Positions 54,922-63,691 of a DNA stretch of 64,000 nucleotides are shown here, in pieces. How positions within the stretch are numbered: the stretch's first letter is position 1; the number at the start of each line of letters is the position of its first letter. Source of the stretch: Allopusillimonas sp048270225 (GTDB lineage: Bacteria > Pseudomonadota > Gammaproteobacteria > Burkholderiales > Burkholderiaceae_B); the NCBI GenBank assembly GCA_048270225.1, contig JBLWTG010000005.1, positions 337,862-401,861 on the forward strand, given 5' to 3'. The notes below the pieces were generated by a model, which had not been told where the DNA came from, made no database searches, and worked only from the letters and a program-made list of their open reading frames with translations. The translations under genes were made by a program, and so were the position numbers.

Positions 54922-56061
54922 ATGAAAGTCTTGATCACCAATATGCATAACTTCAATGGTGGCGGGCATGTGACCTATATCAAGTGCTTGTTGGCGGGCA
55001 TGCGGGGATCTCATGACATTACCGTTGCGACCCCCAGCACCAGCCGCCTGTATAAGCAGGCGCGGGAATTTTCCGGCGTGCGGGTCATCGGTCAGAAATT
55101 CACCTTGCGTTTTGTGCCTATGCTGCGGGAAATCCTGCGTGTACGGCGCCTGCTGCGCCGCGAGTGCTTCGACGTGGCGCATGTGAATGGCGCTGCCGAT
55201 CATCGCTATGTGATGCTGGCCAGCCTGGGCATGAAACATCCGCCTGCCATTGTGTGGACTAAGCACAACACAAAACCTGTCAATAGCGTGGGCAATTGGC
55301 TGCGTGCCAGGCTGGGCACCAGCGCTTGTATTGCCGTAAGTGATGCCGTAGCCGCCATGCTGAGAAATTCGTTTTATTCCAGCAAGCCTATTGACGTTGT
55401 CCGACTGGGAATGGATGTGCAACGTTTTTCCTCCGTTCGGCCCGATGAGCGTCTGGCCGCACGCGAAGCATTTTTCGGCGCGCTGCCGGATAATGTCCTG
55501 GTGCTGGGCAGTGTGGGCGGTACGGATTATGAAAAAGGATGGCTGGATCTGGTCTCGGCCGTGGCGACGCTGGCACCGGAGCTGAGAGCTCGCGTGCGTA
55601 TCATTGTGGCGGGAGACTCTCCTTCACGGGCATGCATGGACGCACTTCGGATCTCAGGTTTGCAGAAGCAAGTGCTGCTGCCCGGACTGCTGGAGGATAT
55701 CCGCCCCGTGCTCGTCGCGTCGGACGTCGGTTTTGTGCTGTCGCACGAAGAGGCTGCATCGTATGCAAGTCTTGAGTGCATGGCTGCAGGCTTGCCGGTA
55801 TTGGTTTCCGATGTAGGCGGTCTGCCGGAGCATATCCGCGACGGGCAGGATGGATGGGTGGTTTCCAAGGGGGATGTTCCTGCCATCTCGGCACTGATAC
55901 AGCGCATCCTCAACAATGACTGCGATCTGCAGACGCTCGGAGATTCGGGCAGGCGTCGGGTCAGGCACAAGTATGCGCTGGCGCGCATCTGCCAGGAAAC
56001 CGAAAACGTATACAGGGCCGCTGTGCAGGACGCCAGGCAGCCATCGATTCAAGAGAGGTAA
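54922..56061 (+). CDS. Glycosyltransferase family 4, second copy
   Basis: A 379-residue GT-B enzyme distinct from the previous one. Start 54922 (MKVLITNMHNFNGGGHVTYI) fits the family; upstream in-frame codons look non-coding. The acceptor side contains VAHVNGAADHRYV and WTKHNTKPV. The donor side has IIVAGDSPSRACM, LLPGLLEDIRPVLVASDVGF and HEEAASYASLECMAAGLPVLVSD, the usual GT4 nucleotide-sugar site (residues about 280-303). The deacetylase starts 4 nt after its stop. Sugar and linkage cannot be read from sequence. Confidence 0.85.
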   Translation: MKVLITNMHNFNGGGHVTYIKCLLAGMRGSHDITVATPSTSRLYKQAREFSGVRVIGQKFTLRFVPMLREILRVRRLLRRECFDVAHVNGAADHRYVMLASLGMKHPPAIVWTKHNTKPVNSVGNWLRARLGTSACIAVSDAVAAMLRNSFYSSKPIDVVRLGMDVQRFSSVRPDERLAAREAFFGALPDNVLVLGSVGGTDYEKGWLDLVSAVATLAPELRARVRIIVAGDSPSRACMDALRISGLQKQVLLPGLLEDIRPVLVASDVGFVLSHEEAASYASLECMAAGLPVLVSDVGGLPEHIRDGQDGWVVSKGDVPAISALIQRILNNDCDLQTLGDSGRRRVRHKYALARICQETENVYRAAVQDARQPSIQER

Positions 56062-56065
56062 CGAA

Positions 56066-56905
56066 ATGGGCCATGCCCAAGTGGTTCCGGTACTTATGTA
56101 TCACCATGTTTCTCCATCGCCCGGCATGATTACCGTGACGGTCGAGCATTTCGAAGATCAATTGCGCTGGCTGCGCCGTCATGGGTATCGCTCTCTGAGC
56201 AGTGCCGAATTTGCCGGCCATCTGGCGGGAAAGCCTGTTCCTTCCAAATCCGTCCTGATCACCTTCGATGATGGATATCTGGACAACTGGGTCTATGCAT
56301 ATCCGCTGCTTAAACAGTATGGCTATACCGCCATGTTGTTTCTGGTCACCTCATGGGCCAGGGATGGGGCCGTGCGGCCTTTTCTGGGGCAGGGCGAACT
56401 GCCTGACACACCGGACCATCGGGAGTGCGAGGCACGTATCGCGCAGGGGCGCAGCGACGAAGTCATCTTGCGCTGGAGCGAGGCCAGGGCGCTGCAGGAA
56501 GATGGCGTATTCGAGATCCACAGTCATACGAGCACGCACACGCGCTGGGATTTGCACGATCCAGAGCACAAGAACATGCATATGGCACGCGAGCTGTCAG
56601 AGGCCCGACAGGCATTGGACACGCATTTGGGCGGTGTCTCAGACCATCATTGCTGGCCCCAGGGGTATTTCGACGCAGATTACATCGACCTGGCGCAGCA
56701 GGCGGGCTTTCGCCATCTGTATACAACGATGGCCTTCGGATCCAACAGGGCAGGGACGGATCCGGCTTATATCTCGCGGTTTGCTGTTCGAAACACGTCT
56801 GGTCAGTCCGTTGGCCGTCGCATTTGGGTGGCGCGAAATCCGGTCGTCGGGCCGGTGTTCAACCGGTTCAAGCTATGGAAGCGCCGCAACAGGAAGCGCC
56901 AATGA
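56066..56905 (+). CDS. Polysaccharide deacetylase (NodB homology, CE4)
   Basis: A 279-residue CE4-type deacetylase. The MYHHVSPSPG entry, LITFDDGYLDNW (catalytic Asp pair, residues about 66-69) and HSHTSTHTRW (metal-binding HxxxH) are visible. No signal peptide is evident, unlike many secreted CE4 enzymes, so it may act on a cytoplasmic lipid-linked intermediate. Between two glycosyltransferases it could remove acetyl from a HexNAc of the LPS core to leave a free amino sugar. Ribosome site GAGAGG. Coupled to the next gene by ATGA. Confidence 0.85.
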   Translation: MGHAQVVPVLMYHHVSPSPGMITVTVEHFEDQLRWLRRHGYRSLSSAEFAGHLAGKPVPSKSVLITFDDGYLDNWVYAYPLLKQYGYTAMLFLVTSWARDGAVRPFLGQGELPDTPDHRECEARIAQGRSDEVILRWSEARALQEDGVFEIHSHTSTHTRWDLHDPEHKNMHMARELSEARQALDTHLGGVSDHHCWPQGYFDADYIDLAQQAGFRHLYTTMAFGSNRAGTDPAYISRFAVRNTSGQSVGRRIWVARNPVVGPVFNRFKLWKRRNRKRQ

Positions 56906-57657
56906 CGCTGTCCGTCATCATTATCACCAAGAACGAAGCCGGCAATATCGGTGATTGCCTGGCATCCGTAAGCTTTGCAGATGAAATCATCGTCGTCGAT
57001 TCAGGCAGTACCGACGCCACCTGCGATATTGCGGCAGCGCACGGCGCCAGGGTGACGCGGACGGACGACTGGCCGGGCTTTGGCATTCAGAAAAACCGGG
57101 CCCTGGATCTGGCAACAGGAGACTGGGTGCTGTCCGTCGATGCCGATGAACGCGTCACTTCAGAACTGGCAGAAGCCATCAAGGCCGCCATGGCCTGCCC
57201 ATCGGCCGATGCCTACAACATCGCCCGTCTTTCCAATTTCGGTGGGCGCTGGATACGGCACAGCGGCTGGTGGCCGGACTATGTACTGCGGCTGTTCAGA
57301 CGCGGCACCGCGCGTTTCAAAGAGGTGGCTGTCCATGAAAGCGTCCTGCCGCAAGGGGCTGTGGCAGTATTGCAGGGGCATTTTCTGCATTATCCCTATG
57401 CTGATCTGGAAAGCTTTATCGCCAAGATCAACCATTACTCCACCGTCGCGGCAGGCATCATGCACGCCAGGGGAAAGAAAACATCGGTGCTGGGCGCAGT
57501 CGGACATGCCTTCTGGACTTTCGTCCGGCATTATGTGGTGCGTCGCGGATTTCTGGATGGCAAAGAGGGTTTCATCCTTGCCGTGATGGCCGGGGCGGGA
57601 AGCTTTTTCCGCTACAGCAAGCTGCTGTTTCTGAACCGCGGGCAGCGCCCAGGCTAA
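56902..57657 (+). CDS. Glycosyltransferase family 2 (LgtF/WaaE/KdtX type)
   Basis: A 251-residue GT-A enzyme. MTLSVIIITKNEAGNIGDCL, VDSGSTDATCDIA and the metal-binding DADER (about 80) define GT2; the HFLHYPY and NHYSTVAAGIMHARGKK stretches in the second half match the LgtF/WaaE inner-core glucosyltransferase group. The start overlaps the deacetylase stop (ATGA). It ends 10 nt from a convergent DUF218 gene. Assignment to the inner core is by similarity of pattern and context. Confidence 0.87.
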   Translation: MTLSVIIITKNEAGNIGDCLASVSFADEIIVVDSGSTDATCDIAAAHGARVTRTDDWPGFGIQKNRALDLATGDWVLSVDADERVTSELAEAIKAAMACPSADAYNIARLSNFGGRWIRHSGWWPDYVLRLFRRGTARFKEVAVHESVLPQGAVAVLQGHFLHYPYADLESFIAKINHYSTVAAGIMHARGKKTSVLGAVGHAFWTFVRHYVVRRGFLDGKEGFILAVMAGAGSFFRYSKLLFLNRGQRPG

Positions 57658-57667
57658 GGGTATCTGG

Positions 57668-58432
57668 TCAGATCCAGCCACGCATCCAGTACACCAGCAA
57701 CGCAACATATTCCTTCACGATGGAACGGCTTGCGGACAAGGCCCGCATGCTGGGCTGCCAGAATGAAAAACCCGGCTCGTCTGGTACGACAATCTGTGCG
57801 GGGGAAGCCGCCGCGACGGCGTCTATGCCCTGCTTGCGAAACACCGCCATGGCGCGGGGCATGTGCAGGGCCGAGGTAACCAGCAATACATGATGGATGT
57901 TGCGCGCATGCAGCAGTTCGGCGGTATAAAGCGCGTTCTCGCGGGTGGTATAGCTGCGGGTCTCGAGCAGCAGGGCGCGTTCCGGAATGCCCTGATGTTC
58001 CAGCCTGTTGGCCATCATCTGCGCCTCGCTGACATTGCCGTCCAGCGCAGCGCCTGACAGTACGATCAGCGGGGCGCGCCCCGCATGATAGAGCACACTC
58101 GCAGTTTCAACTCGTGACTTGGTGGCCTCGCCGACTTTGGTTTGAAACCAGTTTTCGCGACTATTTGCGGTGCTGCCGCCCAGCACTACGATGGCCTGAG
58201 CCTGCGGCAGAGACGTTGGCGTATGCCACGGATACAATTGCTCAAGCCGGCCGCCCGCCCACAGCGAGGAGGCAGGCAGAGACCAGAATATGGCCCAGCA
58301 CAAGCCTGTTGCCGCCAGCACGAAGCCTGTCTTTCTGTGGCGGAAAACATAAAGGATTGCACCCAGCAGCAGCAGGGTGATGCACAGGTTTGCAGGGATC
58401 ACCAGGTTGGTCAGAAAGGTCGATAGACTCAT
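57668..58432 (-). CDS. YdcF/ElyC-like DUF218 membrane protein
   Basis: A 254-residue protein with two N-terminal membrane segments (about 8-30 and 36-56) and a periplasmic DUF218 domain: AIVVLGGSTANSREN, PLIVLSGAA, LLETRSYTTRENALYTAELL, LLVTSALHMPRAMAVF. ElyC, of this group, affects envelope polysaccharide and peptidoglycan integrity in E. coli. It lies between the GT2 gene and a heptosyltransferase-like gene read in the same direction, so it may share their promoter. Confidence 0.85.
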   Translation of the reverse strand: MSLSTFLTNLVIPANLCITLLLLGAILYVFRHRKTGFVLAATGLCWAIFWSLPASSLWAGGRLEQLYPWHTPTSLPQAQAIVVLGGSTANSRENWFQTKVGEATKSRVETASVLYHAGRAPLIVLSGAALDGNVSEAQMMANRLEHQGIPERALLLETRSYTTRENALYTAELLHARNIHHVLLVTSALHMPRAMAVFRKQGIDAVAAASPAQIVVPDEPGFSFWQPSMRALSASRSIVKEYVALLVYWMRGWI

Positions 58433-58456
58433 GCTCTGTCGTCGGATTCTCGCGGG

Positions 58457-59422
58457 TTAGGTGTTCGAAGGTAACAGTGTTTGCAACCGTTCCATGGCCA
58501 GATCCAGGCTTGGCCAGGTATGCGCATCGCCCAGGCACGAGGCTGTTTCGGACCACGGGCCGGTGCGTTCGGGTTGTGTTACACCAAAAAGCGTAAGCTG
58601 TCTGGCGCCGGCTGCGGCGGCAAGGTGCGACACGCCCGAATCGTTGCACACGACCAAGGTTGCAAGCCGGGTGAGTGTAGCAAACGCGCCCAGTTTAAGG
58701 GGCGGCAGCAACTGCGCGGTGGGCGCGGCCGCCCTGGCTGCCTCGGCTTCCGAAGGGGGCGGACACATCACGACAGTTTTCCCTTGATCTTGCAGGCGGC
58801 GGACCAGCCCGTCAAAATAAGGCCAGACCTTGACCCGGCCATGATGCAGCCCTGTGGCGGTCGGCGCTATCAGGATAAACCGTCCGGCTTCCAGTTTTGC
58901 CTCGACCAGCGCATGATGGGCATCGGCCTGGTGCTGTTCCGTCAACCGCAGCCCCAGGTGTCGTTCCAGCGGCAGCGGCGCGGCAGGCAGGCCCCAGCGT
59001 CTGAGCGCCTGGGTGGTGACGTAATGCCAGGACTGCACGGCATGCAGGTTGCCGCCGGGTTTGTTCACCGGCCACCGCAGGATCAGGCTGCGGCCATCAT
59101 CGCGATAGCCTGCGCTGGCGATACCGGCAAACTTGAACACCATCGCGCTGGACAACGAATCGGGCAGCAGCAGGCCGTGCGGATGGCGGTGCTGGGCTTT
59201 TTTCCGATAGGCGTGCACGCTGGCCCGATCTTCGCGCCAGCGCCCCTTCATTTCTATCATACCCGCCAGGTTGTATCCTGACAGCATATCCCTGGCCCAG
59301 GGTCGGGCGCACACGACCACCGGGACCCGGCTCTGGAGCAACGCATCCAGACTGGGCAGACTCATGCAGACATCGCCTATCCAGTTGGGAAGACGTACAT
59401 AAATGACGGTCGGTATCGGCAT
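58457..59422 (-). CDS. Glycosyltransferase family 9 (heptosyltransferase/WaaF-like)
   Basis: A 321-residue GT-B enzyme of the ADP-heptose:LPS heptosyltransferase family. The N-terminal IYVRLPNWIGDVCMSLPSLD and the C-terminal VCNDSGVSHLAAAAGARQLTLFG are hallmark segments; GLLLPDSLSSAMVFKFAGI matches the substrate region. I chose 59422 (MPIPTVIYV); an ATG at 59473 would add 17 non-conserved residues and its AGG is too close to act. Likely adds heptose to the LPS inner core. Confidence 0.87.
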   Translation of the reverse strand: MPIPTVIYVRLPNWIGDVCMSLPSLDALLQSRVPVVVCARPWARDMLSGYNLAGMIEMKGRWREDRASVHAYRKKAQHRHPHGLLLPDSLSSAMVFKFAGIASAGYRDDGRSLILRWPVNKPGGNLHAVQSWHYVTTQALRRWGLPAAPLPLERHLGLRLTEQHQADAHHALVEAKLEAGRFILIAPTATGLHHGRVKVWPYFDGLVRRLQDQGKTVVMCPPPSEAEAARAAAPTAQLLPPLKLGAFATLTRLATLVVCNDSGVSHLAAAAGARQLTLFGVTQPERTGPWSETASCLGDAHTWPSLDLAMERLQTLLPSNT

Positions 59423-59498
59423 CGGGCGGGTGTTAGGGTTAAGATCAGGGACTTGACGACAGGCATGGGTCATCGCCTGCCGTCTCGGGAACGTTAAA

Positions 59499-59537
59499 AT
59501 GACCAGTTCAATAGTATATAAGCGAGTTTATTTTTGA
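59499..59537 (+). CDS. 12-codon upstream ORF overlapping the msbA start
   Basis: ATG at 59499 opens a 12-residue frame (MTSSIVYKRVYF) preceded by CGGGAACG. Its TGA (59535-59537) overlaps the TTG start of msbA (59534-59536). It may be a leader that delivers ribosomes to msbA, or the authentic N-terminus of MsbA joined by a -1 shift on T5 (59531-59535). The MTSS start resembles the MTSP start I recall for Bordetella MsbA. Confidence 0.35.
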   Translation: MTSSIVYKRVYF

Positions 59538-61309
59538 AGTCAGCCTCCAATGCCGGTGCGTCCAGTTCGGATCCTGTCCATACCAGCCTGTGGGGCCGGA
59601 TATACAGTAGGGTTGCCCAATACTGGAAAGTCGTTGTGCTGGCAATCGTGCTTGTCAGCATTGCCGCCGCGACCCAGCCGACGCTGGCCATCATCATGAA
59701 GCCGCTGCTTGACGACGGGTTTTCCGGGACCAAGCCTTCTTACATCTGGTCGATTCCGCTGGCCGTCATCGGGCTGATGCTGCTGCGCGGCCTGTGCGTA
59801 TTCAGCAGCAACTATTTGCTGGCCTGGGTGGCCAACAACCTGCTGCTCGGGCTGCGCAAAGACATGTTCGATCGCCTGCTGGGTCTGTCGGACGAAGACT
59901 TCAAGCGGGGCGACTCCGGCCGCCTGCTCAACCGCTTTACCATCGACGCTGGTACGGTCACCAATCTGGCCACAGAGGTCCTCACGGTCGTCGTGCGCGA
60001 GACGCTGGTGGTCTTTGCGCTGCTGTGCGTGCTGCTGTATATGTCGTGGCAGCTCACGGTCATTGTCATCGTGATGCTGCCGGTTTCGACCATCATCATG
60101 CGCATGTTCATCAAGCGGCTGCGGCGCATCAACCGCGAAACCATAGGCATGAACGCCGAACTGACGCGCGTTGTCCGGGAAGGCATCACGGGGCAGCGTG
60201 TCATCAAGCTGTTCAATGGCTACCAGCGCGAATCGGATCGTTTCCGTTACGTGAATGGCAGGTTGCGCCGCTTTGCCATGCGCGCGGCCACTGCCGACGC
60301 TGCGATGTCGCCCTTGTCCCAGTTCGCGATTGCGATTTCGGTAGCGGCTGTTATTGCGGTGGCCCTGTATCAGGCCAATCACTCCGGATTGACCGTCGGA
60401 AGCTTCGCCGCATTCATGACGGCCTTGGGACAGATATTCGATCCCATGAAGCGGCTCACCAAGATTGCCAGCGCCATGCAGCGCATGCTTATTTCCGCCG
60501 AAAGCGTGTTCGCGCTTATCGATCAGGAACCTGAAAATGACACCGGCACCAAGACGCTGGTCCAGCCCGTGCGCGGGCACGTCGAGTTCCGCGGCATCCA
60601 TCACCGTTTCGCCGACTCGCAGCGCGATACGCTGGACAACGTTTCCTTTGTGGCGGAGCCAGGCCAGACCATCGCGCTGGTGGGCAGGTCCGGCAGCGGA
60701 AAGACCACGTTGGTCAATATGCTGCCCCGGTTTATTTCGCCCAGCAGCGGTCAGGTGCTGATAGATGGCCAGGATATCCACGACATCAAGCTTGGTGAGC
60801 TGCGCTCGCATCTGTCGCTGGTCAGCCAGGATGTGGTCCTTTTTGACGGCAGCATTGCCGAGAACGTGGGCTATGGCGCTTGGGGAGACGCTTCGCTGGA
60901 TGAGGTGCGCAAGGCACTGGAGGCAGCCAATCTGCTCGATTTCGTCGACAGCCTGCCGCAGGGCATAGAAACCCAGGTGGGCGAGAATGCCAGCCAGTTG
61001 TCCGGCGGCCAGCGCCAGCGTCTGGCCATTGCGCGTGCGCTGATCAAAAATGCCCCGATTCTCATCCTCGACGAAGCAACCTCAGCCCTGGACAACGAAT
61101 CCGAAATGCAGGTGCAGGCCTCGCTTGAACGCCTGATGGTAGGGCGTACCACGCTGGTTATCGCTCATCGGCTCTCCACGGTGCAAAAAGCGGATCGCAT
61201 TGTGGTCCTGGATGCCGGGCGTATTGTGGAGCAAGGCAGGCATGAAGAGCTGCTCGAGAAAAAAGGCTTGTATGCGTCGCTGTATCGCATGCAATTTCGT
61301 GAAGACTGA
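59534..61309 (+). CDS. msbA: Lipid A export permease/ATP-binding protein MsbA
   Basis: A 591-residue homodimeric ABC flippase moving lipid A-core across the inner membrane. Six membrane segments (about 30-315) precede the ATPase: Walker A GRSGSGKT (K390), signature LSGGQRQRLAIARAL, Walker B ILILDEATSALD, H-loop in VIAHRLSTV. An in-frame stop at 59519-59521 leaves TTG at 59534 as the only start before the first membrane helix. Upstream lies a divergent GT9 gene, so the region serves LPS assembly and export. Confidence 0.95.
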   Translation: MKSASNAGASSSDPVHTSLWGRIYSRVAQYWKVVVLAIVLVSIAAATQPTLAIIMKPLLDDGFSGTKPSYIWSIPLAVIGLMLLRGLCVFSSNYLLAWVANNLLLGLRKDMFDRLLGLSDEDFKRGDSGRLLNRFTIDAGTVTNLATEVLTVVVRETLVVFALLCVLLYMSWQLTVIVIVMLPVSTIIMRMFIKRLRRINRETIGMNAELTRVVREGITGQRVIKLFNGYQRESDRFRYVNGRLRRFAMRAATADAAMSPLSQFAIAISVAAVIAVALYQANHSGLTVGSFAAFMTALGQIFDPMKRLTKIASAMQRMLISAESVFALIDQEPENDTGTKTLVQPVRGHVEFRGIHHRFADSQRDTLDNVSFVAEPGQTIALVGRSGSGKTTLVNMLPRFISPSSGQVLIDGQDIHDIKLGELRSHLSLVSQDVVLFDGSIAENVGYGAWGDASLDEVRKALEAANLLDFVDSLPQGIETQVGENASQLSGGQRQRLAIARALIKNAPILILDEATSALDNESEMQVQASLERLMVGRTTLVIAHRLSTVQKADRIVVLDAGRIVEQGRHEELLEKKGLYASLYRMQFRED

Positions 61310-61327
61310 ACGCCGGAACAACATCAC

Positions 61328-61831
61328 ATGGAAATGAAAACAGGCAATATCTCCCGTTGGGCCGGCCATGCTGGCCAGATCGCTTCGCGCAGCACTGTCA
61401 GGGCCGCCCTGACGCTCACGGCCCTGGCGCTGCTGGCTGGCTGCGCCTCCAGCTCGTCCGGGTTGAGAATGACAGACCTGAGGGAGTCGACCTACTTCAG
61501 GGGTGAGCGCGTACTTCCCGGCAATTTTCCGCAATTGCAGATGGCCCTGTTCAAGCATGAGCAAGCCTGCGGAAGCGCACCCAAGTTCACGTTGGACAAG
61601 AACCAGACCAGTTACGCTACGGTTATCGACATGCCGGAGCCCTCGTCCAGCTATGAACGCGCGGTTATGATTGATCTCATTCAATACAAGCCCAATTACC
61701 TGTCTGATGATCGTGTCAAGGCAAAAGCTTATTCCTATTATGCCGATACGGCGACCTTGCAGCGCATTGAGGCTGTATATCAGGCCATGTTGAATCCGCA
61801 GGTGTGTTCGGGCGACGAGGCCGCCGACTGA
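61328..61831 (+). CDS. Putative lipoprotein of unknown function
   Basis: A 167-residue protein with a lipoprotein signal: hydrophobic ALTLTALALLAG then the lipobox cysteine in LLAGC followed by ASSSSG, near residue 39. The +2 residue is Ala, compatible with outer-membrane sorting. The mature part is hydrophilic, with FKHEQACGSAPKF and a C-terminal NPQVCSGDEAAD; two mature cysteines could form a disulfide. I do not recognise a family. It starts 18 nt after msbA and may be co-transcribed with it. Confidence 0.75.
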   Translation: MEMKTGNISRWAGHAGQIASRSTVRAALTLTALALLAGCASSSSGLRMTDLRESTYFRGERVLPGNFPQLQMALFKHEQACGSAPKFTLDKNQTSYATVIDMPEPSSSYERAVMIDLIQYKPNYLSDDRVKAKAYSYYADTATLQRIEAVYQAMLNPQVCSGDEAAD

Positions 61832-61890
61832 CGGGCACTGGGGTGTGTTCCCGGTCATGTTTGCGCTACGCGTCAGTGACGCGCTGGCCG

Positions 61891-61970
61891 CACCCGACCT
61901 CACCCGGCCACACCCGACTACACCCGACTACACCCGACTACACCCGACTACACCCGACTACACCCGGCCC
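61891..61970. repeat. 10-bp tandem repeat, eight units
   Basis: Five exact copies of CACCCGACTA (61911-61960) are flanked in perfect register by variant units CACCCGACCT (61891), CACCCGGCCA (61901) and CACCCGGCCC (61961). The array lies in the gap between the lipoprotein stop and the convergent rng stop. Nothing else is visible in 61832-62010. Confidence 0.95.
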
Positions 61971-62010
61971 AGCCTCGGCCATGCAGTTGGGGTCGACCAG
62001 GCAGGCTGCA

Positions 62011-63480
62011 CTAGATCAGGACAATGTCGTATTGCTCCTGGGAGTATTGGGTCTCGACTTCCAGCGAAATCGGCTTGCCGACAAAATCTCCCAGCATGGC
62101 CAGATGCGCGCTTTCTTCTTCGAGAAACAGGTCGACAATTGCCTGCGACGCCAGAATGCGAAACTCTTTGGGATTGAACTGGCGCGACTCGCGCAATATT
62201 TCCCTCAATATTTCATAGCATAAGGTACGTGCCGTTCGCACATTGCCGCGCGCCTGGCAGGTCGGGCAGGGTTCACACAGCTGGTGAGCCAGGGAATCCC
62301 GGGTGCGCTTGCGCGTGAGCTCGACCAGGCCCAGTTGGCTGAAGTCACTGACTGTCATGCGGGTGCGATCTCTGGCGAGCGCCTTCTTCAGCTCGGCCAG
62401 TACGGAGGCGCGATGCTCGGGGTCATCCATGTCGATAAAGTCCAGGATGATAATGCCACCCAGATTGCGCAGCCGCAGTTGCCGCGCCACGGCGATCGCC
62501 GCCTCGAGATTGGTCTTGAAGATGGTGTCGTCGAAATTGCGTCCACCGATATAGCCGCCGGTATTCACATCGACCGTGGTCAGCGCTTCGGTTTGGTCGA
62601 TAATCAGATAGCCACCTGACTTGAGGTCCACACGCCGGGATAGCGCCCGTGCGATTTCCTCGTCAACGCCAGCCATGTCGAAAAGAGGGCGTTCACCGCT
62701 GTAATGCTTGATGCGGTCCAGCACCGACGGCGTATAGATGCTTGCCCACTCCAGGAGATGCTGCGTAGTCGTACGCGAGTCAACCAGAATGGAACCCGTT
62801 GTGGGGCCCACCATGTCGCGCAGCACCCGCTGGGACAGCGTCAGGTCGGTGTATAGCAAAGAGGGCGCAGGTTGCCGTTTTGCCTTGTCCTGTATCGTGG
62901 CCCAGATGGTGCGCAGATAGGACTGATCGGCCTGCAGCTCTTCATCGCTGGCATCTTCGGCCTGCGTGCGCACAATGAACCCGCCCGTTTCGTCCTCGGG
63001 GCGCAGCCCGATCACGCGTTCACGCAGGGCGTTGCGTTCTTCCTCCGATTCGATTTTCTGGGAAATCCCGACGTGCGGGTCGTAGGGTAGATAAACCAGC
63101 ATGCGCCCGGCGATACTGATCTGCGTGGACAGCCTGGCGCCCTTGGTGCCCAACGGGTCTTTGATCACCTGAACCAGAAGCGACTGTCCCTCGAACAACA
63201 GCTTTTCAATAGGTGTGACTACCATCCCGTTGCTGCGCTCATTGCGATTCTGCCTGAGGTCCGCCACATGGACGAAGGCCGCGCGTTCCAGGCCGATATC
63301 TACAAAGGCGCTTTGCATCCCGGGCAGCACGCGGACCACCTTGCCAAGGTAGAGGTTGCCGACATGACCCCGCTGTATGCTGCGCTCAACATGAATTTCC
63401 TGTACAGCACCTTGTTCCACCAGTGCGACGCGAGTTTCGAAAGGCGTGACATTGATCAGGATATCTTCATTGATGGGCAT
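62011..63480 (-). CDS. rng: Ribonuclease G
   Basis: A 489-residue endoribonuclease of the RNase E/G family, the same length as E. coli RNase G. S1 domain near 35-120 (GNLYLGKVVRVLPGMQSAFVDIGLERAAFVH is its core, described), catalytic DNase I-like part with VDVNTGGYIGGRN and IIILDFIDM, and the zinc-link C405-P-T-C408. It matures 16S rRNA and turns over mRNAs. Start 63480 (MPINEDILINVTP) is set by the family; the frame is open 59 more codons upstream without recognisable content. No maf or rlmH gene is seen upstream. Confidence 0.95.
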   Translation of the reverse strand: MPINEDILINVTPFETRVALVEQGAVQEIHVERSIQRGHVGNLYLGKVVRVLPGMQSAFVDIGLERAAFVHVADLRQNRNERSNGMVVTPIEKLLFEGQSLLVQVIKDPLGTKGARLSTQISIAGRMLVYLPYDPHVGISQKIESEEERNALRERVIGLRPEDETGGFIVRTQAEDASDEELQADQSYLRTIWATIQDKAKRQPAPSLLYTDLTLSQRVLRDMVGPTTGSILVDSRTTTQHLLEWASIYTPSVLDRIKHYSGERPLFDMAGVDEEIARALSRRVDLKSGGYLIIDQTEALTTVDVNTGGYIGGRNFDDTIFKTNLEAAIAVARQLRLRNLGGIIILDFIDMDDPEHRASVLAELKKALARDRTRMTVSDFSQLGLVELTRKRTRDSLAHQLCEPCPTCQARGNVRTARTLCYEILREILRESRQFNPKEFRILASQAIVDLFLEEESAHLAMLGDFVGKPISLEVETQYSQEQYDIVLI

Positions 63481-63691
63481 GTGGTGTTTCCAGAGAAGCG
63501 ATTTAATTGCGAATGGATAGATATGTGTACGCGTTTCGGAAAGTATAGAGGCTAGCAGGCGTTCTGGGCCCAATGCGTTGCGCAGGGAGGCTGTTTCGTA
63601 GATAGCGTGGCGCCGGCACGCATCGGGCAACTGAAAAGCCCACCTATATAAAGGCATAGACCAGTCTTGAAGAGTCAGGCCGGACGTGCGG

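Noticed and set aside
61891..61970. 10-bp repeat considered as a CRISPR array.
   Set aside because: Units are directly adjacent with no spacers and far too short; no cas genes.
63481..63657. 59-codon in-frame extension upstream of rng considered as a fused domain or Maf remnant.
   Set aside because: No Maf signature or other motif; RNase G homology and the usual 489-residue length begin at 63480.
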